64,000 nt of DNA from an uncultured Paracoccaceae bacterium (GCA_947495295.1 CANLYJ010000003.1:1-64000), one strand, 5' to 3'; shown: positions 55,737-64,000, counted from the first letter of the stretch. Translations and numbers: made by a program. The notes: generated by a model from the letters alone, not told the origin.

Positions 55737-56590
55737 AAATCGCCTTTCTCGGAACCGGGCTGATGGGTGCGCCAATGGCGCGGCGTCTGGCTGGCACTCA
55801 TGATGTCACCGTCTGGAACCGCAGTGCTGACAAGACAGCACCCCTTGCCGACACATGCACCGTCGCGCCCGACCCCGTTTCCGCCGTGCAAGACGCCAAG
55901 ATCATCATCACGATGCTGCTGGATGGGGCCGCAGCACGGCAGGTTCTGAATGATGCAACACGTGCCGCCATGCCGCCCGGCGCACTGATCGTGAATATGG
56001 GGTCGGTTGATCCGCAAACAGATCGGGATCTGGCCGGGCAGGCAAACGGACATGGACTATCCTATCTGGATGCCCCCGTCTCGGGCGGGGTTGTCGGGGC
56101 CAAGGCAGGATCGCTCGCCATTCTGGTCGGGGGTGATCAGGCGGATTTCGCCAAAGCCAAACCCATATTCGATCAACTTGGGCACGCGACCCTGCTGGGC
56201 GATGTGGGCGCGGGGCAAGTGGCGAAGCTGGCCAATCAATTGATCGTCGGGATCAGCATCGGCGCGGTAGCAGAGGCGTTCCGCCTGGCGCAGGCTGGCG
56301 GCTGCGATCCGGCCGCCCTGCGCAACGCATTGCGCGGCGGTTTTGCAGATAGCCGGATCCTTGATCTGCATGGGGCGCGCATGGTGACCGGGGATTTCAC
56401 ACCCGGCGGGCGATCCGTCGCACAACTGAAAGACCTCGACAATGCGCTGGCGTTGGCCAAGACCGCTGACCTCGACCTGCCATTATCACAAAAGATCACC
56501 GCTGGTTTTCGGGACCTTGTTGAAAACTACAATGGCGGCGAAAAAGACCACGCCGCCTATTATGAGTGGCTAAAGATCAGGCAAAGCTGA
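55733..56590 (+). CDS. Beta-hydroxyacid dehydrogenase 1 (3-hydroxyisobutyrate/tartronate semialdehyde reductase family)
   Basis: A 285-residue NAD(P)-dependent enzyme. The Rossmann motif FLGTGLMGAPMARRL, the substrate-binding DAPVSGGVVGAKAGSLAILV and the catalytic-lysine segment GQVAKLANQLIVGISIGA are all present. The true start at 55733 overlaps the HbpS-like stop; an open frame farther upstream lies only within that gene. The carboxy end overlaps the convergent idnD by 14 bp. It may act on tartronate semialdehyde or a similar C3/C4 semialdehyde. Confidence 0.9.
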   Translation: MKIAFLGTGLMGAPMARRLAGTHDVTVWNRSADKTAPLADTCTVAPDPVSAVQDAKIIITMLLDGAAARQVLNDATRAAMPPGALIVNMGSVDPQTDRDLAGQANGHGLSYLDAPVSGGVVGAKAGSLAILVGGDQADFAKAKPIFDQLGHATLLGDVGAGQVAKLANQLIVGISIGAVAEAFRLAQAGGCDPAALRNALRGGFADSRILDLHGARMVTGDFTPGGRSVAQLKDLDNALALAKTADLDLPLSQKITAGFRDLVENYNGGEKDHAAYYEWLKIRQS

Positions 56591-57608
56591 TCTGAGCCTT
56601 CATCGCCTGCATGCGGTCCGACGCAATTTCAAACCCTGCTACGGCATCGTCCAAAGCAACCGTATGGGTGATCAGCGGTTTTACATCGATCAACCCCTGC
56701 TGCATCAGACTGACCCCGGTATGGAACTCCTTGTGAAACCGAAACGACCCCTTCAGCGACAATTCCTTGGCCGTGATCGCCATCATCGGCAGGGTCATAT
56801 CCCCACCCAACCCCAGTTGCACGATCGTGCCACCCGGACGCATCGCATGGATACCAGCGGCCAAGGCAGGGGCAGCGCCGGAACATTCGTACAGGACGTC
56901 AAACACCCCCTTTTCCGCCGCGAACTGGTCCAATCCATCAGGCTCCTGCCCCATATTGACGGTCAGATTGGCACCCGCAGCGCGGGCCATGCCCAGCGTG
57001 AAATCAGACAGATCGGTCGCCACAATAAAATCCGCACCCGCGCGGCGCGCACAAAGGATCGACAGAACGCCAATCGGGCCGCAACCGGTGACCAGAACAG
57101 ATTTGCCAACCATGTTTCCGGCACGGCGCGTGGCATGCAGGCAAACGGCCAGCGGCTCTGCCATCGCCGCCTCGCCCGCAGTCAGCCCATCAGCAATCGC
57201 ACATTGGCTGGCATCCGCATTCAGCACCTGCCGAAATGCGCCCTGAATATGCGGGAACGGCATGGCAGAGCCATAAAACCGCATGTTCAGGCATTGGTTC
57301 TGCATGCCGAACAGGCAGAATTTGCAAGCATGACAGGGACGTGATGGCGAAATCGCAACCAACTGACCAATCTCATACCCGGCAACACCCTGCCCCAGCG
57401 CGGTGATATAACCAGCAACCTCGTGACCCAGAACCATCGGCTCCCGCAGCTTGATCGCGCCAAACCCGCCATGATTGTAGTAATGCAGATCAGAGCCGCA
57501 AATTCCCCCGGCGGCCATAGCAACTTGCACCTCACCCGGCTCCGGCGGGCCGACCTCCTGATCCCCGATACGCAGATCCTTTGGGCCATGAATGACAATC
57601 GATTTCAT
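56577..57608 (-). CDS. idnD: L-idonate 5-dehydrogenase
   Basis: A 343-residue zinc alcohol dehydrogenase, the same length as Escherichia coli IdnD. Catalytic zinc ligands are Cys37 (GGICGSDLHYY) and His62-Glu63 (VLGHEVAG). Structural zinc cysteines are 92, 95, 98 and 106 (CHACKFCLFGMQNQC). The segment FYGSAMPFPHIQGAFRQ, followed by residues through SQCAI, closely follows IdnD, as does LSLKGSFRFHKEF. It oxidises L-idonate to 5-ketogluconate. ATG at 57608 shares a base with the stop codon of the upstream hydroxyacid dehydrogenase. Confidence 0.92.
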   Translation of the reverse strand: MKSIVIHGPKDLRIGDQEVGPPEPGEVQVAMAAGGICGSDLHYYNHGGFGAIKLREPMVLGHEVAGYITALGQGVAGYEIGQLVAISPSRPCHACKFCLFGMQNQCLNMRFYGSAMPFPHIQGAFRQVLNADASQCAIADGLTAGEAAMAEPLAVCLHATRRAGNMVGKSVLVTGCGPIGVLSILCARRAGADFIVATDLSDFTLGMARAAGANLTVNMGQEPDGLDQFAAEKGVFDVLYECSGAAPALAAGIHAMRPGGTIVQLGLGGDMTLPMMAITAKELSLKGSFRFHKEFHTGVSLMQQGLIDVKPLITHTVALDDAVAGFEIASDRMQAMKAQISFA

Positions 57609-58555
57609 CAATTCACCAGCGTCAAAAGCGGCTGGCCCGCAAAATGGGCGGCCAGATTATCAAACACCAGCTTGCCCATCGCCTTGCGGGTTTCAAAAGT
57701 GCCAGAGGCGTGATGCGGCTGCACCATCACATTATCCAAGGCCAGAAAACGGGGGTTCAACGCAGGCTCACCCGCAAACACATCCAATGCGGCAGCACCA
57801 ACCGTCTTACTTTCCAGAGCGTCCAAAAGCGCGTCTTCGTCGATATTTGACGCGCGCGACACGTTGATGACCATTCCCTCTGGCCCCAAGGCATCCAATA
57901 CAGGCTTGTTCACAATATGCCGGGTTTCAGCCGAGGCCGCGAGCGTCACAAATAGGAAATCCGCATGACGGGCCAGCGCAACCGGATCGGGGATAAACGT
58001 CCAATCGGGTGCGTAATCCTTGGCCGTGACATCGCTATAGGCAATGTCCAGATCAAAACCAGCCAGACGTTTGGCGACCTCAAACCCGATACGGCCAAGG
58101 CCCAGAACCCCGGCCTTCTTGCCCCAGACACGGGACTGCAACGGGTACAGCCCCTGCGCCTCCCATGACCCGTCGCGCACCCATTGCGACGCCCCAATCA
58201 TACCGCGTGCCTGCGCCAGCATCATCGCAACGCCAAGGTCGGCCACATCCTTGGTCAGCACATCGGGGGTATTGGTCACATGAATGCCCCGCGCCGTGCA
58301 GGCCGCCACATCAACAGCATCATACCCGACGCCGTAGACAGACACGACTTCCAGATTGGGGCACGCATCCAGCATGGATTTATCTGCCCCCAATTCACCC
58401 CGTGTCGCGATACCCCTGACGGCCGGACCAACCTGCGCCAGAAACGCCGCCTTATCATCCGCCTCAAAGTATCGGTGCATCGTGAATGCAGCATCCAGCG
58501 GCCCCTGATCCCATTCAGGATAGTAGCCGACTTGAAGAATTTCGGGTTTCGTCAT
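57608..58555 (-). CDS. D-isomer-specific 2-hydroxyacid dehydrogenase (GhrB/2-ketogluconate reductase-like)
   Basis: A 315-residue dehydrogenase. The NAD-binding motif is VLGLGRIGFEVAKRLAGFD, and the catalytic Arg, Glu and His are in VINVSRASNIDEDALLDALE, LDVFAGEPALN and QPHHASGT. VYGVGYDAVDVAACTARGI is typical of hydroxypyruvate/2-ketogluconate reductases. GAGG lies 7 nt before the start. It is the first gene of the leftward idnD operon, and a perfect LacI-type operator lies 28 bp upstream. Confidence 0.9.
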   Translation of the reverse strand: MTKPEILQVGYYPEWDQGPLDAAFTMHRYFEADDKAAFLAQVGPAVRGIATRGELGADKSMLDACPNLEVVSVYGVGYDAVDVAACTARGIHVTNTPDVLTKDVADLGVAMMLAQARGMIGASQWVRDGSWEAQGLYPLQSRVWGKKAGVLGLGRIGFEVAKRLAGFDLDIAYSDVTAKDYAPDWTFIPDPVALARHADFLFVTLAASAETRHIVNKPVLDALGPEGMVINVSRASNIDEDALLDALESKTVGAAALDVFAGEPALNPRFLALDNVMVQPHHASGTFETRKAMGKLVFDNLAAHFAGQPLLTLVN

Positions 58556-58582
58556 CTGGCCACCTCGGTTTATCGCGAATAA

Positions 58583-58598
58583 ATGTTATCGATAACAT
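58583..58598. promoter_or_regulatory. LacI/GntR-type operator, perfect palindrome 1
   Basis: ATGTTATCGATAACAT, a perfect 16-bp palindrome close to the Escherichia coli GntR/IdnR consensus. It lies 28 bp upstream of the leftward hydroxyacid dehydrogenase start. Confidence 0.85.
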
Positions 58599-58651
58599 AT
58601 GTGAGTCGCTACCGCCCGTCCAGCCGTAACTTCGCGTTTCGGCACGTTCCC

Positions 58652-58680
58652 TTGACAAGCCATGTTATCGATAACATAAC
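58652..58680 (+). promoter_or_regulatory. Predicted idnO promoter
   Basis: TTGACA at 58652-58657 and CATAAC at 58675-58680 are spaced by 17 bp. The operator at 58662-58677 fills the spacer, so a bound repressor would block RNA polymerase. Confidence 0.5.
58662..58677. promoter_or_regulatory. LacI/GntR-type operator, perfect palindrome 2
   Basis: An identical 16-bp palindrome, centred 79 bp from the first and ending 42 bp before the idnO start codon. Two identical sites in one divergent promoter region would allow cooperative binding or looping. Confidence 0.85.
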
Positions 58681-58719
58681 ACATGTGACAGCACCGGTTT
58701 CGAACGAAGGGCACCGCGC

Positions 58720-59487
58720 ATGAGCTTGAAATTATTCGATCTGACCGGGCGGCGCGCGCTGATAACAGGGTCCTCGCAAGGGATTGGCTTTGCGCTGGCG
58801 CGCGGACTGGCGGCGGCAGGCGCTACAGCCGTGCTTAACGGGCGGGACAGCGCAAAATTGCATACCGCCGCCGAAACGCTCAGCGCCGAAGGGGCAACTG
58901 TCGATACCCTCCCCTTTGATGTCACAGATCACGACGCCGCCAAACAGGCCGTCGACTGGTTCGAGGCTGAAACCGGCCCCATCGACATCCTCGTGAACAA
59001 TGCAGGCATGCAGCATCGGACAATGCTGGAGGATTTCCCAGCCGACGCCTTTGAACGGCTGCTGCAAACAAATATCGCCTCTGTCTTTCACGTGGGACAA
59101 GCCTGCGCGCGGCATATGATCAAGCGCGGCAAAGGCAAGATCGTCAATATCGCCAGCGTGCAAACCGCCCTCGCCCGCCCCGGGATCGCACCTTACACGG
59201 CGACCAAAGGGGCCGTTGCGAACCTGACCAAAGGCATGGCAACGGACTGGGCGCAGCACGGGCTGCAATGCAACGCATTGGCCCCCGGCTATTTCGACAC
59301 ACCGCTCAATGCGGCCCTTGTCTCCGATCCGGAGTTTTCCGCGTGGCTCGCAAAACGAACCCCGGCCGGCCGCTGGGGCAATGTCGACGAACTTGTCGGA
59401 ACCTGCATATTCCTGTCCTCCGAAGCATCATCCTTCGTGAATGGTACAACTGTGTTTGTTGATGGCGGGATCACCGCGTCGCTATGA
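58720..59487 (+). CDS. idnO: Gluconate 5-dehydrogenase (5-ketogluconate reductase)
   Basis: A 255-residue SDR. It begins FDLTGRRALITGSSQGIGFA and has ILVNNAGMQHR, the active-site segment NIASVQTALARPGIAPYTATK and NALAPGYFDTPLNAALV. The run AWLAKRTPAGRWGNVDELVG, ending FVDGG, follows Escherichia coli IdnO closely. It reduces 5-ketogluconate to D-gluconate. GAAGG precedes the ATG. Divergent from the idnD operon with two operators between. Confidence 0.92.
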   Translation: MSLKLFDLTGRRALITGSSQGIGFALARGLAAAGATAVLNGRDSAKLHTAAETLSAEGATVDTLPFDVTDHDAAKQAVDWFEAETGPIDILVNNAGMQHRTMLEDFPADAFERLLQTNIASVFHVGQACARHMIKRGKGKIVNIASVQTALARPGIAPYTATKGAVANLTKGMATDWAQHGLQCNALAPGYFDTPLNAALVSDPEFSAWLAKRTPAGRWGNVDELVGTCIFLSSEASSFVNGTTVFVDGGITASL

Positions 59488-59538
59488 TAAAACGGCTGCG
59501 CCTGATCGGCGCAGTCGATCAACCAGAAAGAAAAGCCT

Positions 59539-60423
59539 ATGACAGTCAAAGTTGCACTCATCGGCGCAGGTGCCATGGGCGGTGCCATCGGGACACGGCT
59601 GGCCCAGACCGGCAATCAGGTCAGCGTTTTTGACCTCGACAACGCGCGGGTTGCCGAACTGGTCAGCCATGGCGCGATTGCTGCGGACACAGCCGCCGCT
59701 GCTGCCGCCGCAAGCGACTATATCATCACCAGCCTGAACGCCCCCCACATCGTGGATATCGCGGTCTTTGGCAAAGACGGGGTCGCGACCGGGGCCAAGC
59801 CCGGAACGCTGATTATCGATATGTCATCCATCGATCCCGAGGCGACCAAAACCCTTGCCGCCAAAGCGGCTGAAAACGGGCTGCGCTGGGTCGATAGCCC
59901 GCTATCGGGCGGCGCGCCAAAGGCATTGATTGGTGAGCTGACATTGATGGCCGGTGGCGATGCCGCTGATGTGGCCGACGCACATAACGTGCTGCAACAT
60001 GTGGCCAGCAACTATACGCATATGGGACCGGTCGGCGCGGGACAAACAACCAAGCTGATCAATCAAGTGCTGTGCGGTCTGAACTTTCTGGCCGTGGCAG
60101 AAGCCACGCAACTGGCGCTTGATGCGGGTGTTGATGCGGCCAAAATCCCAACTGCCCTGAAAGGCGGACGGGCTGATAGCGCGATCTTGCAGGAATACAT
60201 GCCGCGCTACGTGGCCAAGGATTACCGGCGCACCGGACGGATCGACAACATGGTCAAGGATTTGAATGGTGCCCAAGACCTCGCCCGCCGGACCAATACC
60301 GCCATGCCCATGACTGCGATCTGCGCAGAGGTACACCGGTTGCTGACTGCGGCCGGATTGGGCGGTGAAGATCAGGCCGCGCTGATGGAATATTTCAAAG
60401 GGCCAGAGGAATTGTCGCAATGA
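59539..60423 (+). CDS. Beta-hydroxyacid dehydrogenase 2 (3-hydroxyisobutyrate dehydrogenase family)
   Basis: A 294-residue NAD(P)-dependent dehydrogenase. The cofactor motif is VALIGAGAMGGAIGTRLA, the substrate motif DSPLSGGAPKALIGELTLMA, and the catalytic lysine is in GAGQTTKLINQVLCGLNFLA. It differs enough from the first copy (55733-56590) to suggest another substrate. It follows idnO by 51 bp in the same direction and precedes the LacI regulator gene by 99 bp, probably one transcription unit. Confidence 0.9.
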   Translation: MTVKVALIGAGAMGGAIGTRLAQTGNQVSVFDLDNARVAELVSHGAIAADTAAAAAAASDYIITSLNAPHIVDIAVFGKDGVATGAKPGTLIIDMSSIDPEATKTLAAKAAENGLRWVDSPLSGGAPKALIGELTLMAGGDAADVADAHNVLQHVASNYTHMGPVGAGQTTKLINQVLCGLNFLAVAEATQLALDAGVDAAKIPTALKGGRADSAILQEYMPRYVAKDYRRTGRIDNMVKDLNGAQDLARRTNTAMPMTAICAEVHRLLTAAGLGGEDQAALMEYFKGPEELSQ

Positions 60424-60493
60424 CCGCCGCACGCAACGTCAGCCCCCTATTGGACCTTGGGATGGTTGCAAGCAAAGCGCGAACGCGGCAAGG

Positions 60494-60509
60494 ATGTAAA
60501 CGCTAACAT
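60494..60509. promoter_or_regulatory. LacI/GntR-type operator at the regulator gene
   Basis: ATGTAAACGCTAACAT matches the palindrome at 58583 and 58662 at 13 of 16 positions. It ends 13 bp before the regulator start codon, consistent with autoregulation. Confidence 0.55.
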
Positions 60510-60522
60510 CAAAGGGATCTCG

Positions 60523-61530
60523 ATGAAGCGCAGTCCAACGATGAAAGATGTGGCATACGCTGCGGGTGTATCCGTCATGACCGTCAGCCGCGCGTTCAAA
60601 CAAGATGCGTCCGTCGGTGAAAAAACCCGCCAGATGATACGCGAAAAGGCGGATGAACTGGGCTATGTGTTTGACGCAACCGCCGCCAATCTGCGATCCC
60701 AGCGCAGCGATTTTGTCGCCGTCACCATCCCGTCACTGAACAATGCAAATTTTGCAGCGACCGTCGTTGCCCTGACCGGCAAGCTCAGCCAGGCAGGCTA
60801 TCAGGTGCTGCTGGGGCACACCAATTACGATATGATGCGCGAGGAGGAACTGATCGGTCAGTTCCTGCGGCGACGACCTGAGGCGATTATCGTCACCGGC
60901 GGGCGGCATACAGAACGCGCAAGGCAAATGCTGAAAAACGCAGGTGTGCCTGTGATCGAAACCTGGGACATTCCGCCCGAACCGATCGGCCATGTCGTTG
61001 GATTTTCCAATGCGGACACGATGCAGCTTTTGGTCGATCACCTTGTTGGCATGGGCCGCAAACGGATCGCGTTCATGGGCGGCGATTCAGAAAGTGACAC
61101 GCGCGGGCAAGACCGGCGCGATGGGTTTCTGGCGGCCATGTCGGGGCATGGATTGCAGGCTGACCGGCTTGTCGGATCGGGTGCGCCGCAAAAACCGATG
61201 CAAAAAGGGGCCACTGCCATGGGCGCATTGCTGGACCAGTTCCCAGATACAGATGCGGTGATCTGCGTCTCTGACCTTGTAGGGTTTGGCGCGCTATCCG
61301 AATGCCAACGCCGGGGGATCGCCGTGCCCGACCAAATCGCAATGGCCGGTTTCGGGGCCTATGACATTGCAGAGGTTTGCGTGCCTCGCCTGACAACAAT
61401 TGACCCCAAACCAACAGAGATTGGCGAATGTGCCGCCGGGCTGGTGCTGCAACTGCTGTCAAACGCCAGCACAGCAGAAAACAAAATGATTGCGCCGGCA
61501 CTGATACCGGCGCAATCGACGTCTGCTTAA
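60523..61530 (+). CDS. LacI-family transcriptional regulator (GntR/IdnR-like)
   Basis: A 335-residue repressor. The helix-turn-helix and hinge (about 6-60) contain TMKDVAYAAGVSVMTVSRAF, and a periplasmic-binding-protein-like ligand domain follows, with VTIPSLNNANFAATV and the late AMAGFGAYDIAEVCVPRLTT. The amino-terminal half resembles Escherichia coli GntR, fitting the GntR-like palindromes in this region. The start MKRSPTMKD is preceded by AAAGGGA. Its stop codon overlaps that of the convergent binding-protein gene by 4 bp. It likely senses gluconate, idonate or a phosphorylated relative. Confidence 0.9.
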   Translation: MKRSPTMKDVAYAAGVSVMTVSRAFKQDASVGEKTRQMIREKADELGYVFDATAANLRSQRSDFVAVTIPSLNNANFAATVVALTGKLSQAGYQVLLGHTNYDMMREEELIGQFLRRRPEAIIVTGGRHTERARQMLKNAGVPVIETWDIPPEPIGHVVGFSNADTMQLLVDHLVGMGRKRIAFMGGDSESDTRGQDRRDGFLAAMSGHGLQADRLVGSGAPQKPMQKGATAMGALLDQFPDTDAVICVSDLVGFGALSECQRRGIAVPDQIAMAGFGAYDIAEVCVPRLTTIDPKPTEIGECAAGLVLQLLSNASTAENKMIAPALIPAQSTSA

Positions 61531-62663
61531 CGGTCGAGCGCGTCCACGCCAGAGAACCGGAATGCTTCCATCTCAAGCGCGTCGATTTCCTCGGCACTCA
61601 TCTGATCATGGGCAATCGTGATGCGCCCAAGAAAGACAAACGGCAATTCCCCCGCGCGGTCTTCCAAATGATATTTGATCGCCTCGGCGGTGGCCGCCCC
61701 TACATCATCACCCATTCGCATCGGCGTGGCATCCAGCTCACCCCGGCGGATGGCATCCAGTTCCAGCCCCGTACCACCCCACCCGGTAGAAAAGATGTCT
61801 TTTTCAGCACCAACAGCAACCTGCGCCTCAACTGATCCCATCGCCATGGCGGTATTGGCATTATGGATCACCTTGGCCTCCTGATAGGCCTGCAAAATCA
61901 GGCTGGTGCCTTCGAACCCGCCTTCGCGCTGGTATTCGCCATAGTGTTCGTAGACGGCATTCCAGTTACCTTTCTCGGCAACGCAATCCTTGAAATCACC
62001 GGATCGCTGATTGTCGGTAATCCCCGGGATGCCCCGGTTCATCGCATAGACAACATCATTTCCCAGCCGTTCCAGCATATAGTCGCACATCTTCAGCGCG
62101 CCAAAAGCGGATGAGAAATCAAACCAGTTGGCGGGCTGATTTTCGAGGTATTTCAAAGGCGTATGAAACGCCCAGACAAATGTGGTCAGATCAGCATTGC
62201 CTGCCAGCTTGTCGATATTGTCGGCTTGTGTCGCCAGTTCAGACGGGCCAAAGATCACAAAGTCATACAGGTCGGCATCCTGATCGACCTGTGTCGCATA
62301 GGTCGCCTGCAAGGAATGCTCGATCTGGCGACTTGCAAACTCGGTCGTTTCATAGGCGATGCCCAACTCATCAAGACGCTTGATCAGGGCAAGATAGTTC
62401 CGGGCCCAGAAGTCTGACGTATCAGCAGAGGGGTAGATCAGCGCGATCTGGATCGGGTTTTCCAACGTCCCCTTGAACGGCACCGCCTCTGCCCCGACAA
62501 CGGCCTGTAACGCATCCAGCGTACCATCCGCATTGACCTGCTCTGGCACCCAGTAATCGCGATCTGCGTCATCGGGCAGTGCAACCAGCGGCAGATGACC
62601 ATCGGCAAAGGCAGCCGTGCCCAGCACGGCGCAAAGCGCCACAGAACTTAAGGTATATTTCAT
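61527..62663 (-). CDS. ABC transporter substrate-binding protein (sugar type)
   Basis: A 378-residue periplasmic protein. The signal peptide MKYTLSSVALCAVLGTAAFA is followed by a Peripla_BP-type domain (PIQIALIYPSADTSDFWARN, YDFVIFGPSELATQADN, VVYAMNRGIPGITDNQRSGD). It is related in fold to ribose- and AI-2-type binding proteins, but with an added amino-terminal segment of about 60 residues. GGGAGG precedes the chosen ATG. Third gene of the leftward transporter operon, after the ATPase and permease. Confidence 0.9.
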   Translation of the reverse strand: MKYTLSSVALCAVLGTAAFADGHLPLVALPDDADRDYWVPEQVNADGTLDALQAVVGAEAVPFKGTLENPIQIALIYPSADTSDFWARNYLALIKRLDELGIAYETTEFASRQIEHSLQATYATQVDQDADLYDFVIFGPSELATQADNIDKLAGNADLTTFVWAFHTPLKYLENQPANWFDFSSAFGALKMCDYMLERLGNDVVYAMNRGIPGITDNQRSGDFKDCVAEKGNWNAVYEHYGEYQREGGFEGTSLILQAYQEAKVIHNANTAMAMGSVEAQVAVGAEKDIFSTGWGGTGLELDAIRRGELDATPMRMGDDVGAATAEAIKYHLEDRAGELPFVFLGRITIAHDQMSAEEIDALEMEAFRFSGVDALDR

Positions 62664-62710
62664 CGTATTTCCTCCCAGAAATGATGTGGATTGATCCACG
62701 TTTGAATGGC

Positions 62711-63823
62711 TTAAACAGGTGGGCTGGCCAGCAGCAGACCCAGCACCACCAACACGATCAGCGCGGCCATCAGACCGGCCGTCAGCACAGCGATTTTGCG
62801 AAAATCAGGATTTGCCAGCAGACTGCCCAACCCGGCAGACCCATCGCGATCCTTCTTTTGCATCCATGTGTAAATGGCCACTGACAGGATGATCACGACG
62901 CCGGATGCCACGGATTGCCAGAAAAACTCGATCCGCAGGGTGACCAGCGCATTGATCATCATCGACAACAGCAGCACCCCGGCCAGTGACCCCAGGATCG
63001 ATGCCCGCCCGCCAAACAAGGAGGTGCCACCAACAACCACAGCCGCAATCACATGCAGGTTGAAGTAAGGGGCGGATGTGGCCTGCACCGCGTTCAGTTT
63101 GCCTGTCAGCATCAGACCACCAAGCGCGGCCATCGCCCCCATCAGCACATAGGCATAGATGCGGTGGCGGTTCACGCTGATTCCGGTCATCGCGGATGCT
63201 TCGGGGTTTGACCCGATGGCAATCGTGTAGCGGCCAAAATGACTGAACTTCAGCAAGGCGTAGCCAGCAACCAATGTCAGCAGACCAATCACCACAGGGG
63301 TCGGCAGAAACAGGAACACCTGACCGCGGCCAATCTCGGTAATCAAATCGGGAAACCGCGCAAGGACCAAACCTTTGGCCAGCACCAGCGCAAAACCGCG
63401 ATAGACCAGATCCATCGCCAGCGTGCCGATCAGATCAGGCACGCGGAACACGGTAATCACCAACCCGTTCAACAACCCCATCGCCGCCCCCAGCAGAAGG
63501 CAGATGATCACGGCAATCCCCGCCGGAACGTCATATTGCTTGATCAGGAAGGCCATGATGATGGCCGAAAGGGCGGCAATGGACCCGATAGACAGATCAA
63601 TACCGCGCTGGGTAATGACAAATGTCATCGCCATCGCCATCGGCATATACAGGGCGGCATCCAGCAAAATCTGATTGATATTGGACACCCGGAAGTAACG
63701 GGCAGGTTCAACAATGCCCATGAACAGGGCGATCATGGCAATCATCACCAGCGGGCCAAGAATCCCGATAAAGGGCTCGATGCGGCCAAACAGCCCGTTT
63801 GAAGATTCTGTCGTGCTTGTCAT
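62711..63823 (-). CDS. ABC transporter permease (ribose/RbsC type)
   Basis: A 370-residue inner-membrane permease with about ten hydrophobic segments. The family signature FVITQRGIDLSIGSIAALSA and the coupling-region stretch AIGSNPEASAMTGISVNR are present, as is VVGGTSLFGGRASILGSLAG. GAGGAG lies 5-9 nt before the ATG. A carboxy-terminal extension (about 320-370) adds one more hydrophobic segment. It pairs with the downstream binding protein and the upstream ATPase. Confidence 0.92.
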   Translation of the reverse strand: MTSTTESSNGLFGRIEPFIGILGPLVMIAMIALFMGIVEPARYFRVSNINQILLDAALYMPMAMAMTFVITQRGIDLSIGSIAALSAIIMAFLIKQYDVPAGIAVIICLLLGAAMGLLNGLVITVFRVPDLIGTLAMDLVYRGFALVLAKGLVLARFPDLITEIGRGQVFLFLPTPVVIGLLTLVAGYALLKFSHFGRYTIAIGSNPEASAMTGISVNRHRIYAYVLMGAMAALGGLMLTGKLNAVQATSAPYFNLHVIAAVVVGGTSLFGGRASILGSLAGVLLLSMMINALVTLRIEFFWQSVASGVVIILSVAIYTWMQKKDRDGSAGLGSLLANPDFRKIAVLTAGLMAALIVLVVLGLLLASPPV

Positions 63824-63834
63824 GCGCGGGCTCC

Positions 63835-64000
63835 TCAGGCGGCTTTATGGGCACCGGTGATCAGGCCGAGGACCTCCTCACTGGTGGTTTCGGCGGTTGT
63901 GACAACGCCAGCGCATTCGCCCCGGCGCATGACGTGGATGCGATCTGAAATTTCAAAAACATCATCCAGCGCATGGCTGATCACGATGACGGCCAACCCC
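63835..64000 (-). CDS. ABC transporter ATP-binding protein, carboxy-terminal end (partial)
   Basis: The frame is open from the window edge to TGA at 63835. The visible 54 residues contain the H-loop histidine in VIVISHALDDVFEISDRI, then HVMRRGECAGVV and ETTSEEVLGLITGAHKAA. This is the carboxy end of a ribose-type ABC ATPase; the Walker and signature motifs lie outside the window. The stop is 11 bp before the permease start, so the operon order is ATPase, permease, binding protein. Confidence 0.9.
   Translation of the reverse strand, partial: GLAVIVISHALDDVFEISDRIHVMRRGECAGVVTTAETTSEEVLGLITGAHKAA

Noticed and set aside
63239-63802. Rightward 187-codon frame opposite the permease
   Set aside because: Antisense shadow of a hydrophobic protein, rich in Gln, His, Asn and Arg; no start signal.

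Overview
The window looks like a chromosomal segment from an alphaproteobacterium of the Rhodobacteraceae (Roseobacter group). The grounds are: moderately high GC in most of the window; the gene order holC-pepA divergent from lptF-lptG-lptD-surA-pdxA-rsmA; prfA-prmC next to a DUF4167 gene; a tRNA-Asn; and protein families common in that group (a MarC protein, a TIGR02281-like retropepsin, an MFS protein with a histidine-rich tail, an ASKHA/ferredoxin corrinoid activator). Species cannot be named from this alone.

Layout. 1-1.1 kb: an AT-rich accessory fragment with a frameshifted GHKL ATPase gene cut by the window edge and an IS3-type transposase remnant, lying against the 3' end of tRNA-Asn. 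1.4-17.8 kb: mostly single housekeeping or conserved genes (MBL hydrolase, sensor kinase, guaB, corrinoid-enzyme activator, DEAD-box helicase, ndk, proline racemase-family enzyme plus MFS transporter, ABC-F protein, MarC, retropepsin), with two small genes below 45 codons and two copies of a double-hairpin element on either side of the ABC-F gene. 17.8-19.3 kb: a divergent alpha/beta hydrolase and TetR pair with two operator-like palindromes between them.

19.4-31.9 kb: a catabolic cluster of two divergent, largely translation-coupled operons around an RpiR regulator. Leftward: RpiR, a Rieske oxygenase with the bridging glutamate seen in quaternary-amine oxygenases, an Asp/Glu racemase-superfamily enzyme, a sulfotransferase-like protein, an aldehyde dehydrogenase and a carboxymuconolactone-decarboxylase-like protein. 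Rightward: a covalent-flavin N-demethylase/GcvT fusion, a medium-chain dehydrogenase, two tandem enolase-superfamily enzymes and a class III aminotransferase. The set suggests breakdown of an N-methylated (betaine-like), chiral amino-acid derivative. The substrate is not known, and no transporter or Rieske reductase is present in the cluster.

32-50.8 kb: core genome. It holds leucyl aminopeptidase and Pol III chi, the LPS-export/outer-membrane-assembly operon ending in rsmA, release factor 1 with its methyltransferase, two tandem ureohydrolases with an M20 amidohydrolase, and mazG. 50.9-53.1 kb: two envelope genes, a signal-peptide beta-barrel protein and a TbpB-like lipoprotein.

53.2-64 kb: a sugar-acid region. 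L-idonate 5-dehydrogenase and gluconate 5-dehydrogenase homologues, a D-2-hydroxyacid dehydrogenase, two beta-hydroxyacid dehydrogenases, a gluconolactonase-like protein, a LacI-type regulator and a ribose-type ABC transporter (binding protein, permease, start of the ATPase at the window end). Four copies of a GntR/IdnR-like palindrome (best form ATGTTATCGATAACAT) sit in front of the divergent promoters and of the regulator gene itself, which points to a local, self-regulated regulon.
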